Assembly (NCBI GenBank): GCA_002633025.1
Contig: NMRB01001178.1
Location: forward strand, 76,286 to 140,285
DNA: 64,000 nucleotides
Origin: Notospermus geniculatus
Taxonomy: Eukaryota > Nemertea > Pilidiophora > Heteronemertea > Lineidae
Reading direction: 5' to 3'
Positions 54,192 to 64,000 of the stretch are shown here, piece after piece. Both the position numbers and the translations under genes were made by a program. Positions within the stretch are counted from its first letter, which is position 1. Every line of letters starts with the position of its first letter. A model generated the notes under the pieces. That model had not been told where the DNA came from, did not search any database, and saw nothing but the letters and a program-made list of their open reading frames with translations.

Positions 54192-55119
54192 GTAAATGTT
54201 CCTCTATCTCGTCGGATTTCGACCTCTCGCGGCTGCTCTATTGAAATCTATCGTAGCATCTGCGTTATATTACGCTGTTTACCGGCTCTGGACGTAGTTT
54301 ACTGTAGACTGGTCCCATGTCCTCGAGCTCCTCCGCTAAAGCCTTGTTAAGACCGCCCCCCTGCGGTCTTCCTTGTTTTTACTGAATTTCTCTCTCTCTC
54401 TCTCTCTCTGGATCTCTCCATCCAATCTGCCGTTCTCCCACGATAACTAACGAAAAAATGAAGATGAGAAATGGTAGATGAGCATATTACACAGAATCCT
54501 ATCGATTCTTGGGGTCATCCGTGCACAAATAGTGCGAAATTTGGGTGAAATTATTCCAACCTCCACAAAGCGCTGCGTCTGAACAGAACGCCGTGGAGAA
54601 CTGGCCACTCTCCAACACCCTGGTCACACAGTTTCGCCGCACAAGTGCAGTGACCCCAAACACGGTACGCCGTACCGCCTGGCCTTGTGGGATTGGAGAG
54701 TGGCAGAAGCGAGACGTTCTGACTGGTAAGTGAGACCTACAGAGCATGCGCATTGGTCACTCGCACATCTCTTCCGCAAACCGGCGAGTTGATTCCTTGT
54801 GTGACTTCAGACTGTTAAAGCTGAAATAAATAAATAAATAAAGCACATCTGTGCGGGTATTTTTTGTTTTATGGTAAGTAACATTGTTGGTGTCAAATCC
54901 CATAAGATGTCAACCATAGGAAGTGATGTTTCGTATATTCAGCGTGATTTGTGGCACTGCCGTGTCTGCTGTCATGCATGTCATGGACATCTGGACATAG
55001 GCTTACATGGTCATGCTGTCTGTCACTGTCACTGTGTGGCTGTGGTCTGTGTGCATGGTAGGCCCCTATCATCATCGCCCATCACCATCTTCACTGATCA
55101 TCATCACCAATCGTGTACC
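54192..55119 (+). other. Start of intron after exon e2
   Basis: Contains a (TC)n run at about 54390-54411 and an (AAAT)n tail at about 54820-54841. An open stretch at 54505-54726 followed by ACTG|GTAAGT was considered as an exon but lacks CCP cysteines. Confidence 0.45.
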
Positions 55120-55897
55120 ATAGGCCTTATCGCACCTAGCACGTGTGAAACCAGCCAGGCGAAAAGGGCCCAAACATCCTAGCGCCCCGCTGTACATTTC
55201 CACATTGTGCAATGCATGGCGTGCATTTTATGTAGGCCTAGTAAACATTGGCCAATAAAAGTAGGCCTAACTTCCAAACGCCGGATGCGCCTAAACTACC
55301 GGTACTAGCTACGTGGGAGGCGGTATGAAGTGATTCAAATCGATAAATTATTGACCACCGATCGTCTTCGCGATTGCAAAAAATCGATGATTAGGCCTGA
55401 TACACTGACAGCACGTAAACATCACTAAAACTTTTGACCAATCAGCGCGGGGTTGGGGCGGGCTTGCACGATAATGTTTTGGTGATGTTTATGGACTGTC
55501 AGTCTATTGTAACTCTCACTGTCATCGATTTTTGTGATCGCGAAGACGATCGGTTGTCAATTATTTGTCGATTTGAATCACTTCATACCGCCTCCCACGT
55601 AGCTGTGGTAGAACTTTAGAAACCCTGGTCAGAAGTGGCACACAATGGAAATCCTATTGTACAATCGTAACAATGCGGCTTATTCCGTCAGTCGATGACC
55701 AGGGATTGTAAAGTCGTTCCGCTAGTAGTTTTGGCGCATTAGGCTTTTGGAAGTTACCGTACTTTTATTGGCCAATGTTTACATAAAATGCACGCCATGC
55801 ATTGCACAATGTATTGTAAATGTACAGCGGGGGAGCTGATGTTTGGGCCCTTTCCGCCTGGCTGGCTTCACACGTGCTAGGTGCGATAAGGCCTATA
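55120..55897. mobile_element. Foldback element of about 780 bp
   Basis: Arms (about 55120-55430 and 55460-55897) are mirrored: ATAGGCCTTATCGCACCTAG, TTGTGCAATGCATGGCGTGC, GTACGTGGGAGGCGGTATGA-type and GATCGTCTTCGCGAT all recur in reverse complement. The right arm has about 110 extra bp (55615-55730). Centre of about 30 bp. Lies in a CCP-gene intron. Confidence 0.85.
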
Positions 55898-56086
55898 GGC
55901 TAGGCCTAGGCCTACTGTCCCGTGGCGTACCGCCGTACCGGTAGGCTAAGGTCTACTACTGAAGACAGAACATGTAGGCCTAGCCTACGTGTATGTAGCT
56001 AGGCCTTCGGGGTTCTTAGGCCTACAGGCCTAGGCCTAGTGTCAATCAATCATACGGAGACAGAGCATAGAAGAGCTGTGACTGTG

Positions 56087-56144
<58 letters not shown>

Positions 56145-56872
56145 NACTGGATGCTTATTGCCTCGTACTCAAAACCATCTTCCTTTTCTCGTTACAGGAT
56201 GCAGATAACCAACGTTTCCTAAAACGAATGCACCAAAAGATCCATCTTGATATTAACTTCGTAGGACTTGATATTGTCAGAAAGTAATTTGCCAAAGAAG
56301 CAAGACATGAGAGACTGTCACAATCATACCATAATCACAGCTTCATACAAGAAGATTTCTGTAATACGGTATTTCAAATCACAGAACACAATGACAATGA
56401 CAATGAATGTGATTTGTGATTGCTACTGGTACCGGTACATGCCATATGTATCTAGCACCACAATCCTTGACATTGGGCATTGCAGACATCACCTTCAAAC
56501 ATTGTTCGCAACCTAAATCTTCTTCGACTGCACCAGCTTCCAGTTTGGTATTGCAATCACTAGTGTACTTGCAGTCAACATCAGTCATGATGGATACAGG
56601 AGCAGCAGGAGTTATGTCACAACATGTATGTTAGATGACCTATACATGTAACCACAGTTTGATTAGGAACAAAATAAAACATGCCTTCCTGGCTTTCAAT
56701 TCTTCTGTTGAACTTCCTAATTCTAATGTTAGAAGTCTATGACACCTTGATCCTGTCTATTACCTCCCCCATCAACCGAGCTTTCTACATTGCTGCTCGG
56801 TATTTCTCGATCAGTCAACTAGCTCCCAAATTCCAAGGGCGGTCTTCAAATTGACTGGTAAGTCAATTTCTA
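55898..56872 (+). other. Intron sequence without exons
   Basis: TAGGCCTA words (55900-56040), the microsatellite, and otherwise unremarkable sequence. Confidence 0.45.
56090..56144. repeat. (TG)n microsatellite
   Basis: About 27 TG units end at an ambiguous base (56145), so the array length is probably unresolved. Confidence 0.95.
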
Positions 56873-57022
56873 GTTCACACTGCAGGCGCGGTGCGATGCG
56901 AAATTTTTCGTGCCTGATCGTTTCCACTGCTAAGCCTATAACTGTTCACACTTGCGGTGCGACGCGACGCCCAAAGAAGGCCTTAATCCTTTGTTCAGCT
57001 CGCACCGCGCCTGCAGTGTGAA
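56873..57022. mobile_element. MITE of about 150 bp
   Basis: TTCACACTGCAGGCGCGGTG at 56873 is mirrored by CACCGCGCCTGCAGTGTGAA ending at 57022. An inner degenerate copy (TTCACACTTGCGGTGCGACG) is at 56944. It ends six bases before the next element begins. Confidence 0.85.
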
Positions 57023-57027
57023 CAAGG

Positions 57028-59400
57028 CTTAAAGCTGAACTTTATAGATATAAACCCCAAGCGCCAGAGGTAGAAATTACGAACAGCCACAAGGCACTTC
57101 CAAACTACCTCTGAAAACGATACACCCTCTCGGACGGTCACAGTTGGTTTCACTTGCCACCACGCTCTTGAACAGTAAAGATATCAGCACAGCTGCCAAA
57201 TGAGAAAAAACGAAAAATAATCTGTGATGGCACTGCGATTCGAACCCACAACCCTCTGTTCGATTCGCCAAACTCTTTCTGTACGCGCCACGAAGACTGC
57301 TTGCATACAACGACGCCGATCTACAATCAGGGATGAGATTTTTCCTGATTTATCAGGAATTCCTGATTTTTAGCTCACTCGTGAGCTATAGCCATCACGT
57401 GGCGTCCGTCGTCGTCGTCGTCCGTTAGCAGGGCACGTTTTGTAACCGCTGGGGCTATTGATCTGAAACTTGGTACACATGTACCCCTAGGTCAAATGAC
57501 CTATGACACCCAATTTCGGTCCGATCTGATTCCTGGCTTGGCCACCAGGGGGGATAAACCGTTAAAGTTCAGTTTCGCCTTAACCGTTGATCGGATCATC
57601 ACCAAATTTTTATGGTAGGTACATCTTATGAGGATACACGACATATCACCCGGGTTTTTGATTTGACCTAATTTTCAAGGTCACAGAGGTCAAATTTCGA
57701 AATTTCATTGTCTGGTGGCACGTTTCGTGGCAATTTGTCCTGGATTGTTCAAATTGGGTGTGATGATATATCTAGGTACCCTGTATGTCTGTGGCGGATT
57801 TCGGTCCGGTCGGACTTCAAGTACGGCCACCAGGTGGCTATCTTGGAAATTGAGCATTGGACCATAGCTCAATAAATATTGGGGCTAGAATGTTCTGAAC
57901 TTAAACAAGTATGTATCTTTGTAGCCTTCATGTGTACAGCAAATTTCAGCATGAACGGACTTCACAGACCGCTGCCAGGCAGCCATTTTGGAAAATGCAT
58001 CTTTGACTTGTGTGGCTGATAAATGTCGTTCAACTTGAAAACCCGTATGATATATCATGCATCTGCATTAGATGTACCTACAATAAAAATTTGGTGATGA
58101 TCCGTCGAATAATAAGTTAGTTATTGCACTTTTTGTCCATCAATTCAAATCGAGCCATCTAGTGACTATTCAATGAACCACAGACACACAGAGACCAAGG
58201 TGGGGTCAGTCAGTACAGTGACCATGGTAACAGGTAGGCCTTAGCAATGACATTCAGTTCTAGCAGTGTTCACCATGTTCATTGGTTGTGTGACTGTTAT
58301 TAGGCCTAGGCCTATGCTGATTGCTATGTCAGGGGGATCTGATGATGTTGCCTTTGTTTGGAGAGGTAGGATAGGACTAGGCCTAGGCTTAGGGTTTTGA
58401 CACCTTGTTGGCGTAGGTCCTAATGTTAGTAGGCCTAGGTCATCAACTCATAGGCCTATAGACATGATCATTCAAAGACTTTGATGGGCCCAATCCAGGC
58501 CTACGGCCTAGGCCTACCGGTAGGCCTACGCCCCCCCCCCCCAATAGTGGTACATGTACCGGTATTTTGATGGCAATGCAGTTCAAATGCCTAGGCCTAT
58601 AGGCCTACCCTGCCCTGTTAGGCCTACCGTAGCTCTACAAAATATATGTAGGCCTAGGCCTAGGCCCTACACTTGAACATGCAGTTGTCATCTGTTCTTC
58701 TGGACATTAACCCTAACCAAGTTTCGGTCCGATTCGATTCTTAGCTTGGCCTCCAGGTGGCCAAAAACAAGTCCTGCAACTTGGGAATGACTTGACCCAG
58801 ATGTTCGTTCATATGTGCCTCTCTCTGTCATTACACTATGTCAACGAGTGAGCACATGGTCCATGGACCATTTTGTTGGTCATGGACCATTTTATTGGTC
58901 TGCGAAATATGCGTACCTGATTTAATAATAAGGTTAAAAAAGTAACATAATACAGCTTAACGGTTTTCCTGATTTTTAAACTCAGGCCAGTCTCATCACT
59001 GACAATAAAGGCGCTGCGGTTTTGACTACCTCCATGAGGAAATAAATCGCTTTATTTCCTCTTGGAGATCTTCAAAACCACAGCGGCTTTATTGTAGATC
59101 GGCGTCGTTGCATGCAAGTACATGTAGTCACATTGTGGCGCAAATAGAAAGAGGTTGGCGAATCGATCATAGGGTTGTGGGTTCGAATCTCGGTACCATA
59201 ACATATTATTTTTCGTTTTTTTTCTCATTTGGCAGCCGTGCTGAGATCTTTACTGTTCAAAAGCGTGGTGGCAAGTGAAACCATCTGTGACCGACCGAGA
59301 GGATGTATCGTTTTCACAGGTAGTTTGGATGTGCCTTGTGGCTCTTCGTAATTTCTACCTCTGCCGCTTGGGGTTTATATCTATTAAGTTCAGCTTTAAG
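57028..59400. mobile_element. 2.37-kb element with 300-bp inverted arms carrying a tRNA-like promoter
   Basis: Arms 57028-57327 and 59091-59400 are reverse complements over about 300 bp, from CTTAAAGCTGAAC at the outside to CCGATCTACAAT inside. Each arm includes a tRNA-like B box (GTGGGTTCGAAT at about 59177 on +, its complement at about 57236). The arms may be two inverted SINE copies or the terminal repeats of one element. The interior (57370-58980) starts with AGCTCACTCGTGAGCTATAG and a GTCGTCGTCGTCGTCC run, a widespread marine-invertebrate repeat family by my recollection. A separate 90-bp hairpin (59004-59093) abuts the right arm. Confidence 0.8.
59004..59093. repeat. Hairpin of 90 bp
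   Basis: CAATAAAGGCGCTGCGGTTT and AGGAAATAAA are mirrored around TCGCT, ending AACCACAGCGGCTTTATTG. Confidence 0.8.
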
Positions 59401-59631
59401 TCGTATTATCGGGGCGGCTCGAAGTTTACTGAAAATGTTTCGGGACATTTTTGCGATAGAAAATGTTGTAAACTTGCTGTGAATACAAAGTATCGACTGG
59501 AGTTAAGGCGAAAATTCACCCACTGGGAGACATTTGGAACTAGACTAGCCGAAATCATAAGTATTTCTGTGATTTTCTGCGCAACATGTCGTGATGTAAT
59601 AGAGTATGTTCTATTTGGTTTGCATTGATAG

Positions 59632-59820
59632 GTAGATGTCCTGTTCCGCGGACTGTGGACCATGGCTATCACACCGGCTCCAGTAGGTTAATAAAGCACG
59701 AAGAGGAAGCTACCCTCCATTGTGACCCAAACTACACCACCGACATTCGCGATGCAAACGAAACGTCAAAGACACGGCGGTGCTGGAATGGTACCCTCGC
59801 AATTGCTAACTGCACAGGGA
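59632..59820 (+). CDS. CCP/Sushi gene, exon f
   Basis: The acceptor is GGTTTGCATTGATAG and the donor GGGA|GTAAGT, phase 1 at both ends. The module reads GRCPVPRTVDHGYHTG, EEATLHCDPNYTTDIRD, KTRRCWNGTLAIANCT. Four cysteines are in place, but the usual W after the third (GxW) is shifted to directly follow it (CWNG). Exon e2 ends in phase 1, so f continues in frame across a 5.4-kb intron made almost wholly of mobile elements. The donor shows further exons beyond, none of which I recognise before the window ends. Confidence 0.8.
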
Positions 59821-60026
59821 GTAAGTTGAGCCAACAGTTTTTCCACATTTTTTCCGACTGTTTGAACGGGAGTTCACACTACCGCGTCCTCTATCGGCAG
59901 CTTCAAGCAAATAGGGATTCCTGTGTCTAAAAATAGTGCACGAACGCCGAAAACCACCAAAACATTTCAACTTGGAACCAGTTGTTAGAACTTCCTGCAG
60001 CCTGTATTGTCCTCCTGACTGGTTAA

Positions 60027-60813
60027 GGGGGCGGTAGTGGAAACATACAGCGCCGTTTTAGTGCGGCGGTCGAAGGTTCAACCGTCTTATTTATGAATAA
60101 CCATGTATTGTTAATAAAATTAGGCGTCAAGGACAAGCCGATCATGGTTCGTTGCCAAAACCCACACTCTTTCAAAAATATTGTTCAGCACAATGCTTTT
60201 GTACACCCGGTGCGTCCGTGGGGATAGGCATATTTTAATGACAATAAGGAGGTTACTTTAATAGCCCGCGTATTTCGAAAGCGTAGGCGTGTTTAGGCCA
60301 AAATATGAAAATTTTGGGAAGACTTTTCTCGTCCATCAGGCATCGCACTTCAGTGGTTTCTTTTCATTTGGCAGCAGTATATTTGTGCGCAGGGCGCGAC
60401 GTTGAGATTTTTTCACTATTCAACAGGATTCGGGAGATATTCTTAAAGTTCATTTTTGACCAATTTTTGGCACAAATTACATAATTATCATTACTAAGAA
60501 TTAGAATTTGCAAATTATCTCAACGTCGGCACCTGCACATATGTATTCCCCAACATTTTGTGGTAAAACGCCAGGTCCCAGTCGCCTTGTTGCCGAGAAA
60601 TCTATGACGAAAAAGTCAAATGGGGGGTCTCATTGTTTGCTTAATTAGCTGATTAATGAAAGATGAAAACACATCGTTTTCAATTCAGATGTGTAGAACA
60701 AGAGTAGCAATTTCATAGAAATACATGAAATCGATGCTACCTTTTTGCTTGAAGAAAATATGAATTGTTTTCAGTCGCCATTTGCAGTGCGCTTCCTTAT
60801 GGCTACCGCCCCC
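60027..60813. mobile_element. TTAA-flanked element of about 790 bp
   Basis: GGGGGCGGTAG at 60027 is mirrored by CTACCGCCCCC ending at 60813. TTAA flanks both sides (60023-60026 and 60814-60817), the target class of piggyBac and Kolobok transposons. The interior is non-coding. Confidence 0.75.
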
Positions 60814-61079
60814 TTAATATGGATGTTATTCGCAAAAAAAGGTTTGCCTTATTTTTTGAAGATCGGGGAAATACCCTCTGGTAAGGCCGAAATTCGCGTT
60901 GTCCGAGCAAATTTGTCAATCATTCGTCACATGTTAGATACCTCACAAATTGCTCACGTTATTATTATAGATCTAAGACTCCACTTTCACAACAGCCGAC
61001 CAGAAACAGAGCACACGGCGTAATTACTTCTAGAAACGTCCGCCCTTAATTAGTGAACGTGTGGTAAAAGCCTAATCAT

Positions 61080-61270
61080 ACATGCCGTAAATGCTCCCTT
61101 TACTGTGTTTGACTGTTCTACCCCAAAGATCAAAGGGCCGATGGGGTAGCAATTAAGACCGTAGGTGTGAAAACAGTGACATAAGGACCCTAATTAGCCC
61201 TAATTAAGGACCTGGCTGAAGCGTCAAAGTCACTTTTTTTGTAATATGTTTCAAATTCAAACAGTATCAA
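61080..61270 (+). repeat. Dispersed repeat, copy 2
   Basis: Direct copy of 45798-45990, lacking about 10 bp (TTAGGGCAAT). Same orientation, 15 kb apart. Confidence 0.8.
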
Positions 61271-61301
61271 TATGCTTCACACAGGGCGAAATTCTTAAGC
61301 C

Positions 61302-61437
61302 GGCGACAGACTGGCGCGTGCGCAGCGGTCCTGCAGGCGTTCCGCCAATCAGATTCTTCGGTAGGTGTTTCGGTTCGTATTACCGCCTTCCTGATTGGCT
61401 TCCAGACGCGTTGCTTACGCGCCAGTCTGTCACCGCC
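61302..61437. repeat. Inverted repeat of about 136 bp
   Basis: GGCGACAGACTGGCGCG is mirrored by CGCGCCAGTCTGTCACCGCC, with an inner GCCAATCAG/CTGATTGGC pair. Confidence 0.8.
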
Positions 61438-61650
61438 TTTAGTGTCCGATATGGGTGTGGATAGCTGCGCGCGTCTGTTGTTCACACCTACCTGGTGCGT
61501 CAGCACAGACCTGCACGAAGCGTGCGTGGTATGTTTATCCGTTCCGTTCAATGGGATCACCCGGATCGGGAGAACTGGGGCCAATTCCATCCATAACAGC
61601 ATTCTAATCATATTGTTTTTGGTCGTGGTATCTGTCTGTCATTCTGTCAT

Positions 61651-61690
61651 TATGGTTTCCGATCTCAAGATCTCAAGATCGGAAACCATA
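61651..61690. repeat. 40-bp near-perfect palindrome
   Basis: TATGGTTTCCGATCT and AGATCGGAAACCATA flank CAAGATCTCA. It lies in a repeat with GTCTGTCTGTC runs. Confidence 0.85.
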
Positions 61691-62429
61691 TTGTGTTTGG
61701 TCATGGTGTGTGTGCGTGTGTCTGTCTGTCTGTTCAGTCTGTCACACCTGTAACTTTGTTCCTGCAAGAGCTACAGACCTGGAAATGTGACCTACCCCCA
61801 GGTTTCATGACCTGAGCTACAAGATGGAATGGAAATTTCCAGTCTCCGATACCTGGTTCATGGTGAAATTGGTATATCAAAAGTTGAGATTTTGTCTGTC
61901 GCACTTTTGTTTCTTGAATAACTTGTCTCCGATGCCAGGTAGAGCACTAGTAACAGTACCATAACAAGTAACAAGTTCCTTCCCTATGTTTATGATTCAA
62001 TCTCCAGTGTCAGCATCATAATGATATTGATATATCAAATTTGATATTTTGACATGTCGCGAGATCTGCCACAGTAAGCAACTTCATTGCTCATCCACGG
62101 ATGTCATTGCAACTGAAATTTTCAGTTTGCACCTGCTCGTGGTGAGATTTGATATTCAAATGACATGATAATGTAATTTCCAGTTGAAAACTGCTCAATG
62201 CGCTTTACATTATTACCCCCAGCTATAGGTCTGTTCGTTCCAATTAACTTTCTCCACTCCCCGGGGAGTATTACAGTCCCGGCAGCTGATTTCAGCGCTC
62301 TTAACATAGACATTCACATAGACCATCACTACCAGCCAGGTACCCCTTTTACACCTGGGTGGGGTGAAGCAAGTGAGACAAAGTGACTTGCTCTAGGTCA
62401 CAAGCGAGCGTGTTTTTTTTCTTGGTCAG
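61691..62429. other. Gene-free spacer
   Basis: No exon recognised; contains short GTGTGTGCGTGTG and CTGTCTGT runs and otherwise plain sequence. Confidence 0.4.
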
Positions 62430-62510
62430 GACTGGGAATCGAACCCGGGACCTTCTGCTCAGAAGTCCGTCTCGCTAATGCCTAGGTCACATATCCACCG
62501 GGCCCCCTAC
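62430..62510 (-). repeat. tRNA-derived SINE head
   Basis: The minus strand reads TGACCTAGGCATTAGCGAGA, then ACTTCTGAGCAGAAGGTC and the B box GGGTTCGATTCCC. The A-B distance (about 40) is near that of a tRNA with a variable arm, and the ACTTCTGAGCAGAAGGT part pairs as an anticodon/variable arm. The acceptor stem does not close and an A-run follows, so a SINE is more likely than a working tRNA. Its 5' end coincides with the TGACCTAG end word of the next element. Confidence 0.55.
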
Positions 62511-63700
62511 GATTTTCCCCACCGGCGGCTTGCCGTGGATTTCAGAGACCGTACGGGTCCATTACGAATTTCATGTCTACGGTGTGTGTGGTCACATATT
62601 CTACGGTGCCCGGTGAAAATTGGTGGAGAGTAATCGCAAGACCGGTCAACAATCGGCCTAGGTCACATATGCACTCCGGGGCCCGTACGGCGAGTAAACA
62701 CAGACATTTTGGCCGATTTTCGCCAATTTCGTACGGTGCCCGGCCGGTTCCCTCACGGTCGCCACGGGCACCGGGACATTTTTCACCAGCCAAACGGGCG
62801 CCGTATTGATTAGCTTGCTGCTCCCAATTCTCCCGGCGTTTTCATGTGATCGGTAGGCCGTAGAAAGCCCGTAGAAGGCCCGTAGTGTACCCTGCGGGTC
62901 CTGTGCGGGCTCCTGCCAGTGACCGGGCGGGCTTCGCACGATTTTGTCTGCCAATTCTCGTGAAAAAAGTTTGACGGGTACCGTGCGGTGTACCACCTGT
63001 TCATCGGACGGAGCTCGGAAGCTTACCGCACGGCATCCGGCCGACACCTTCACGGTTTGTTGACGGGCGTCTTGCGATTACTCTCCACCAAGTTTCGCCG
63101 GGCACCGCCCGAACGCCGTAAAATATGTGACCACATGAAAGTCGTAATGGGCCCGTACGGTCTCTAAAATCCAGGGCAAGCCGTCGGGTGGGGAAAATCG
63201 TAAGGGGCCCTGTGGATATGTGACCTAGACATAAAGGTGCCGGCCGGTTGCCGTGTGGTAAGCTTCCGAGCTCCGTCCAATGAACAGATGCGCCGCAAGG
63301 CGCCCGGTTGGGGCCCGGCCGGGGTACTCATGGCGACCGGCCGGGTGCCGTGCGGCACCCTTGAGAACCGCAAGGCGCCCGTCAATTTTTTTTTCACGAG
63401 AATTGGCAGAAAAAAATCGTGCGAAGCCCGCCCGGTCACCGGCAGGAGCCCGCACAGGACCCGTAGGGGACACTGGGACCTTCTACGGGCTTTCTACGGC
63501 CTACCGGTCAGATGAAAACGCCGGGAGAATTGGGAGCAGCCAGCTAATCAATGCGGCGCCCGTACGGCTGGTGAAAAATGTCCGGTGCCCGTGGCAACCG
63601 TGAGGGAACCGGCCGGTCACCGTACGAAATTGGCTGAAATTGGCCAAAATGTCTGTTTTTACTCGCCGTACGGGCCCCGGAGTGGATATGTGACCTAGGC
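62481..63700. mobile_element. Interleaved inverted-repeat complex (A-B-A'-B')
   Basis: Four segments each end with CCTAGGTCACATAT.CAC or its complement: A 62481-62652, B 62657-63045, A' about 63065-63228 (reverse of A) and B' 63231-63700 (reverse of B). A/A' share CCTACGATTTTCCCCACCGG; B/B' share GGGGCCCGTACGGCGAGTAA, AAGCCCGTAGAAGGCCC-type words and AGCTCGGAAGCTTACC. The pairing order is crossed, as in a pseudoknot, and not nested. It is GC-rich compared with its surroundings and has no gene despite several long open frames. Confidence 0.8.
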
Positions 63701-63739
63701 ATAACCGCTACACCACCCCGTTCCTCTGACATAAGTCAG

Positions 63740-64000
63740 AATCTGGATATGGTAGAAACCTAAAACCTTCACCTACACCTAGGTTATCAAGGATGAGCTT
63801 TCAGATTACGCAATGACCTTGAAGGTCAGAGGTCAAGGTCAAACAGTTCTAAAGTGCAAATCTGCTCAGAATTTCAGGAGAAAACTAATTAGAAGCCCGA
63901 ATTAACCATCTCCTATAAGTTTAATCAAGGATGCCTGTTCCACTTACGCAATAATTCTCAAGGTCAGAGGTCAAGGTCACAGCCACCCATCACAAATAAC
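63740..64000. repeat. AAGGTCA-rich repeat at the window end
   Basis: Two related units (about 63790-63845 and 63925-63980) share TATCAAGGATG or ATCAAGGATG, TTACGCAAT and AAGGTCAGAGGTCAAGGTCA. The unit spacing is about 136 bp. It probably continues beyond the window. Confidence 0.65.

Noticed and set aside
54505-54726. Possible extra CCP exon before ACTG|GTAAGT
   Set aside because: The open frame has only two cysteines (CEIWVKL and WPCGIGEWQ), needs phase 0 at its acceptor and would not join exon e2 (phase 1). The other frame, with CSDPKHG, has no further CCP cysteines.
56039-56287. Open frame across the TG microsatellite
   Set aside because: The Val-Cys repeat is the translation of (TG)n and the frame contains an ambiguous base.
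62430-62510. Functional tRNA gene
   Set aside because: A and B boxes are recognisable but the acceptor stem does not pair and an A-rich tail follows; the same applies at 13385-13475 and 39656-39765. SINE heads fit better.
62542-63732. Many long open frames on both strands
   Set aside because: They are by-products of the GC-rich interleaved inverted repeats; arms give mirrored, meaningless translations and no domain.
1-64000. CRISPR array, operon or prokaryotic defence system
   Set aside because: Splice sites, retrotransposons and SINEs show eukaryotic DNA; the tandem repeats present (26345, 27305, 33065, 37165) lack regular unique spacers.

Overview
The window is eukaryotic DNA, very probably from a marine invertebrate deuterostome (sea urchin, starfish, hemichordate or amphioxus; I cannot choose firmly). 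The grounds are: introns with GT/AG borders; phase-1 exons encoding complement-control-protein (CCP/Sushi) domains; BEL/Pao, PIF/Harbinger, Penelope-like and tRNA-SINE remnants; and heavy use of the short words TAGGCCTA and ACATGTA. Nothing prokaryotic is present: no operons, CRISPR array or rRNA.

0-13 kb is a graveyard of transposable elements. The 3' end and 3' LTR of a plus-strand BEL/Pao retrotransposon (3-1110) run into a PIF/Harbinger DNA transposon (about 1177-3437), which has a transposase exon on + and a spliced Myb/SANT-like gene on -. A second BEL/Pao element lies on the minus strand (7101 to about 12910). It has an LTR, a long integrase-bearing pol ORF, a 694-base N gap, a duplicated protease region and a gag broken by a 515-bp MITE. 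Foldback DNA fills the spaces.

13-26 kb holds two minus-strand transposase-like genes with several frame breaks (13.9-15.5 and 22.0-24.9 kb). The second lies inside a 5.46-kb element with matching 16-bp terminal repeats (20406-25868). A possible two-exon minus gene (16.9-17.7 kb) and several MITE-like inverted repeats lie between them.

26-44 kb is repeats inside repeats: a 2.17-kb giant palindrome carrying mirror-image pieces of one protein-coding gene (30329-32495), a 356-bp tandem array within a TA-flanked element (33065-34360), an unidentified minus-strand gene with one frame break (35289-36258), and a 4.8-kb TTA-flanked element (36266-41068) that has collected Penelope, LINE and SINE fragments.

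44.2-59.8 kb holds the one convincing host gene: a plus-strand CCP/Sushi gene with at least seven exons. Its splice phases agree throughout, and one CCP domain is split over two exons. Its introns are filled with foldback elements, MITEs and microsatellites. A minus-strand gene related to P2X7-C-terminal-like proteins (44205-44604) lies just upstream of the first visible CCP exon. 60-64 kb is again repeats, ending in an interleaved inverted-repeat complex (62481-63700) and AAGGTCA-rich repeats.

A caution for readers: five of the six frame shifts I could place fall in homopolymer runs of six or more bases, so some 'pseudogenes' may be sequencing or assembly errors.
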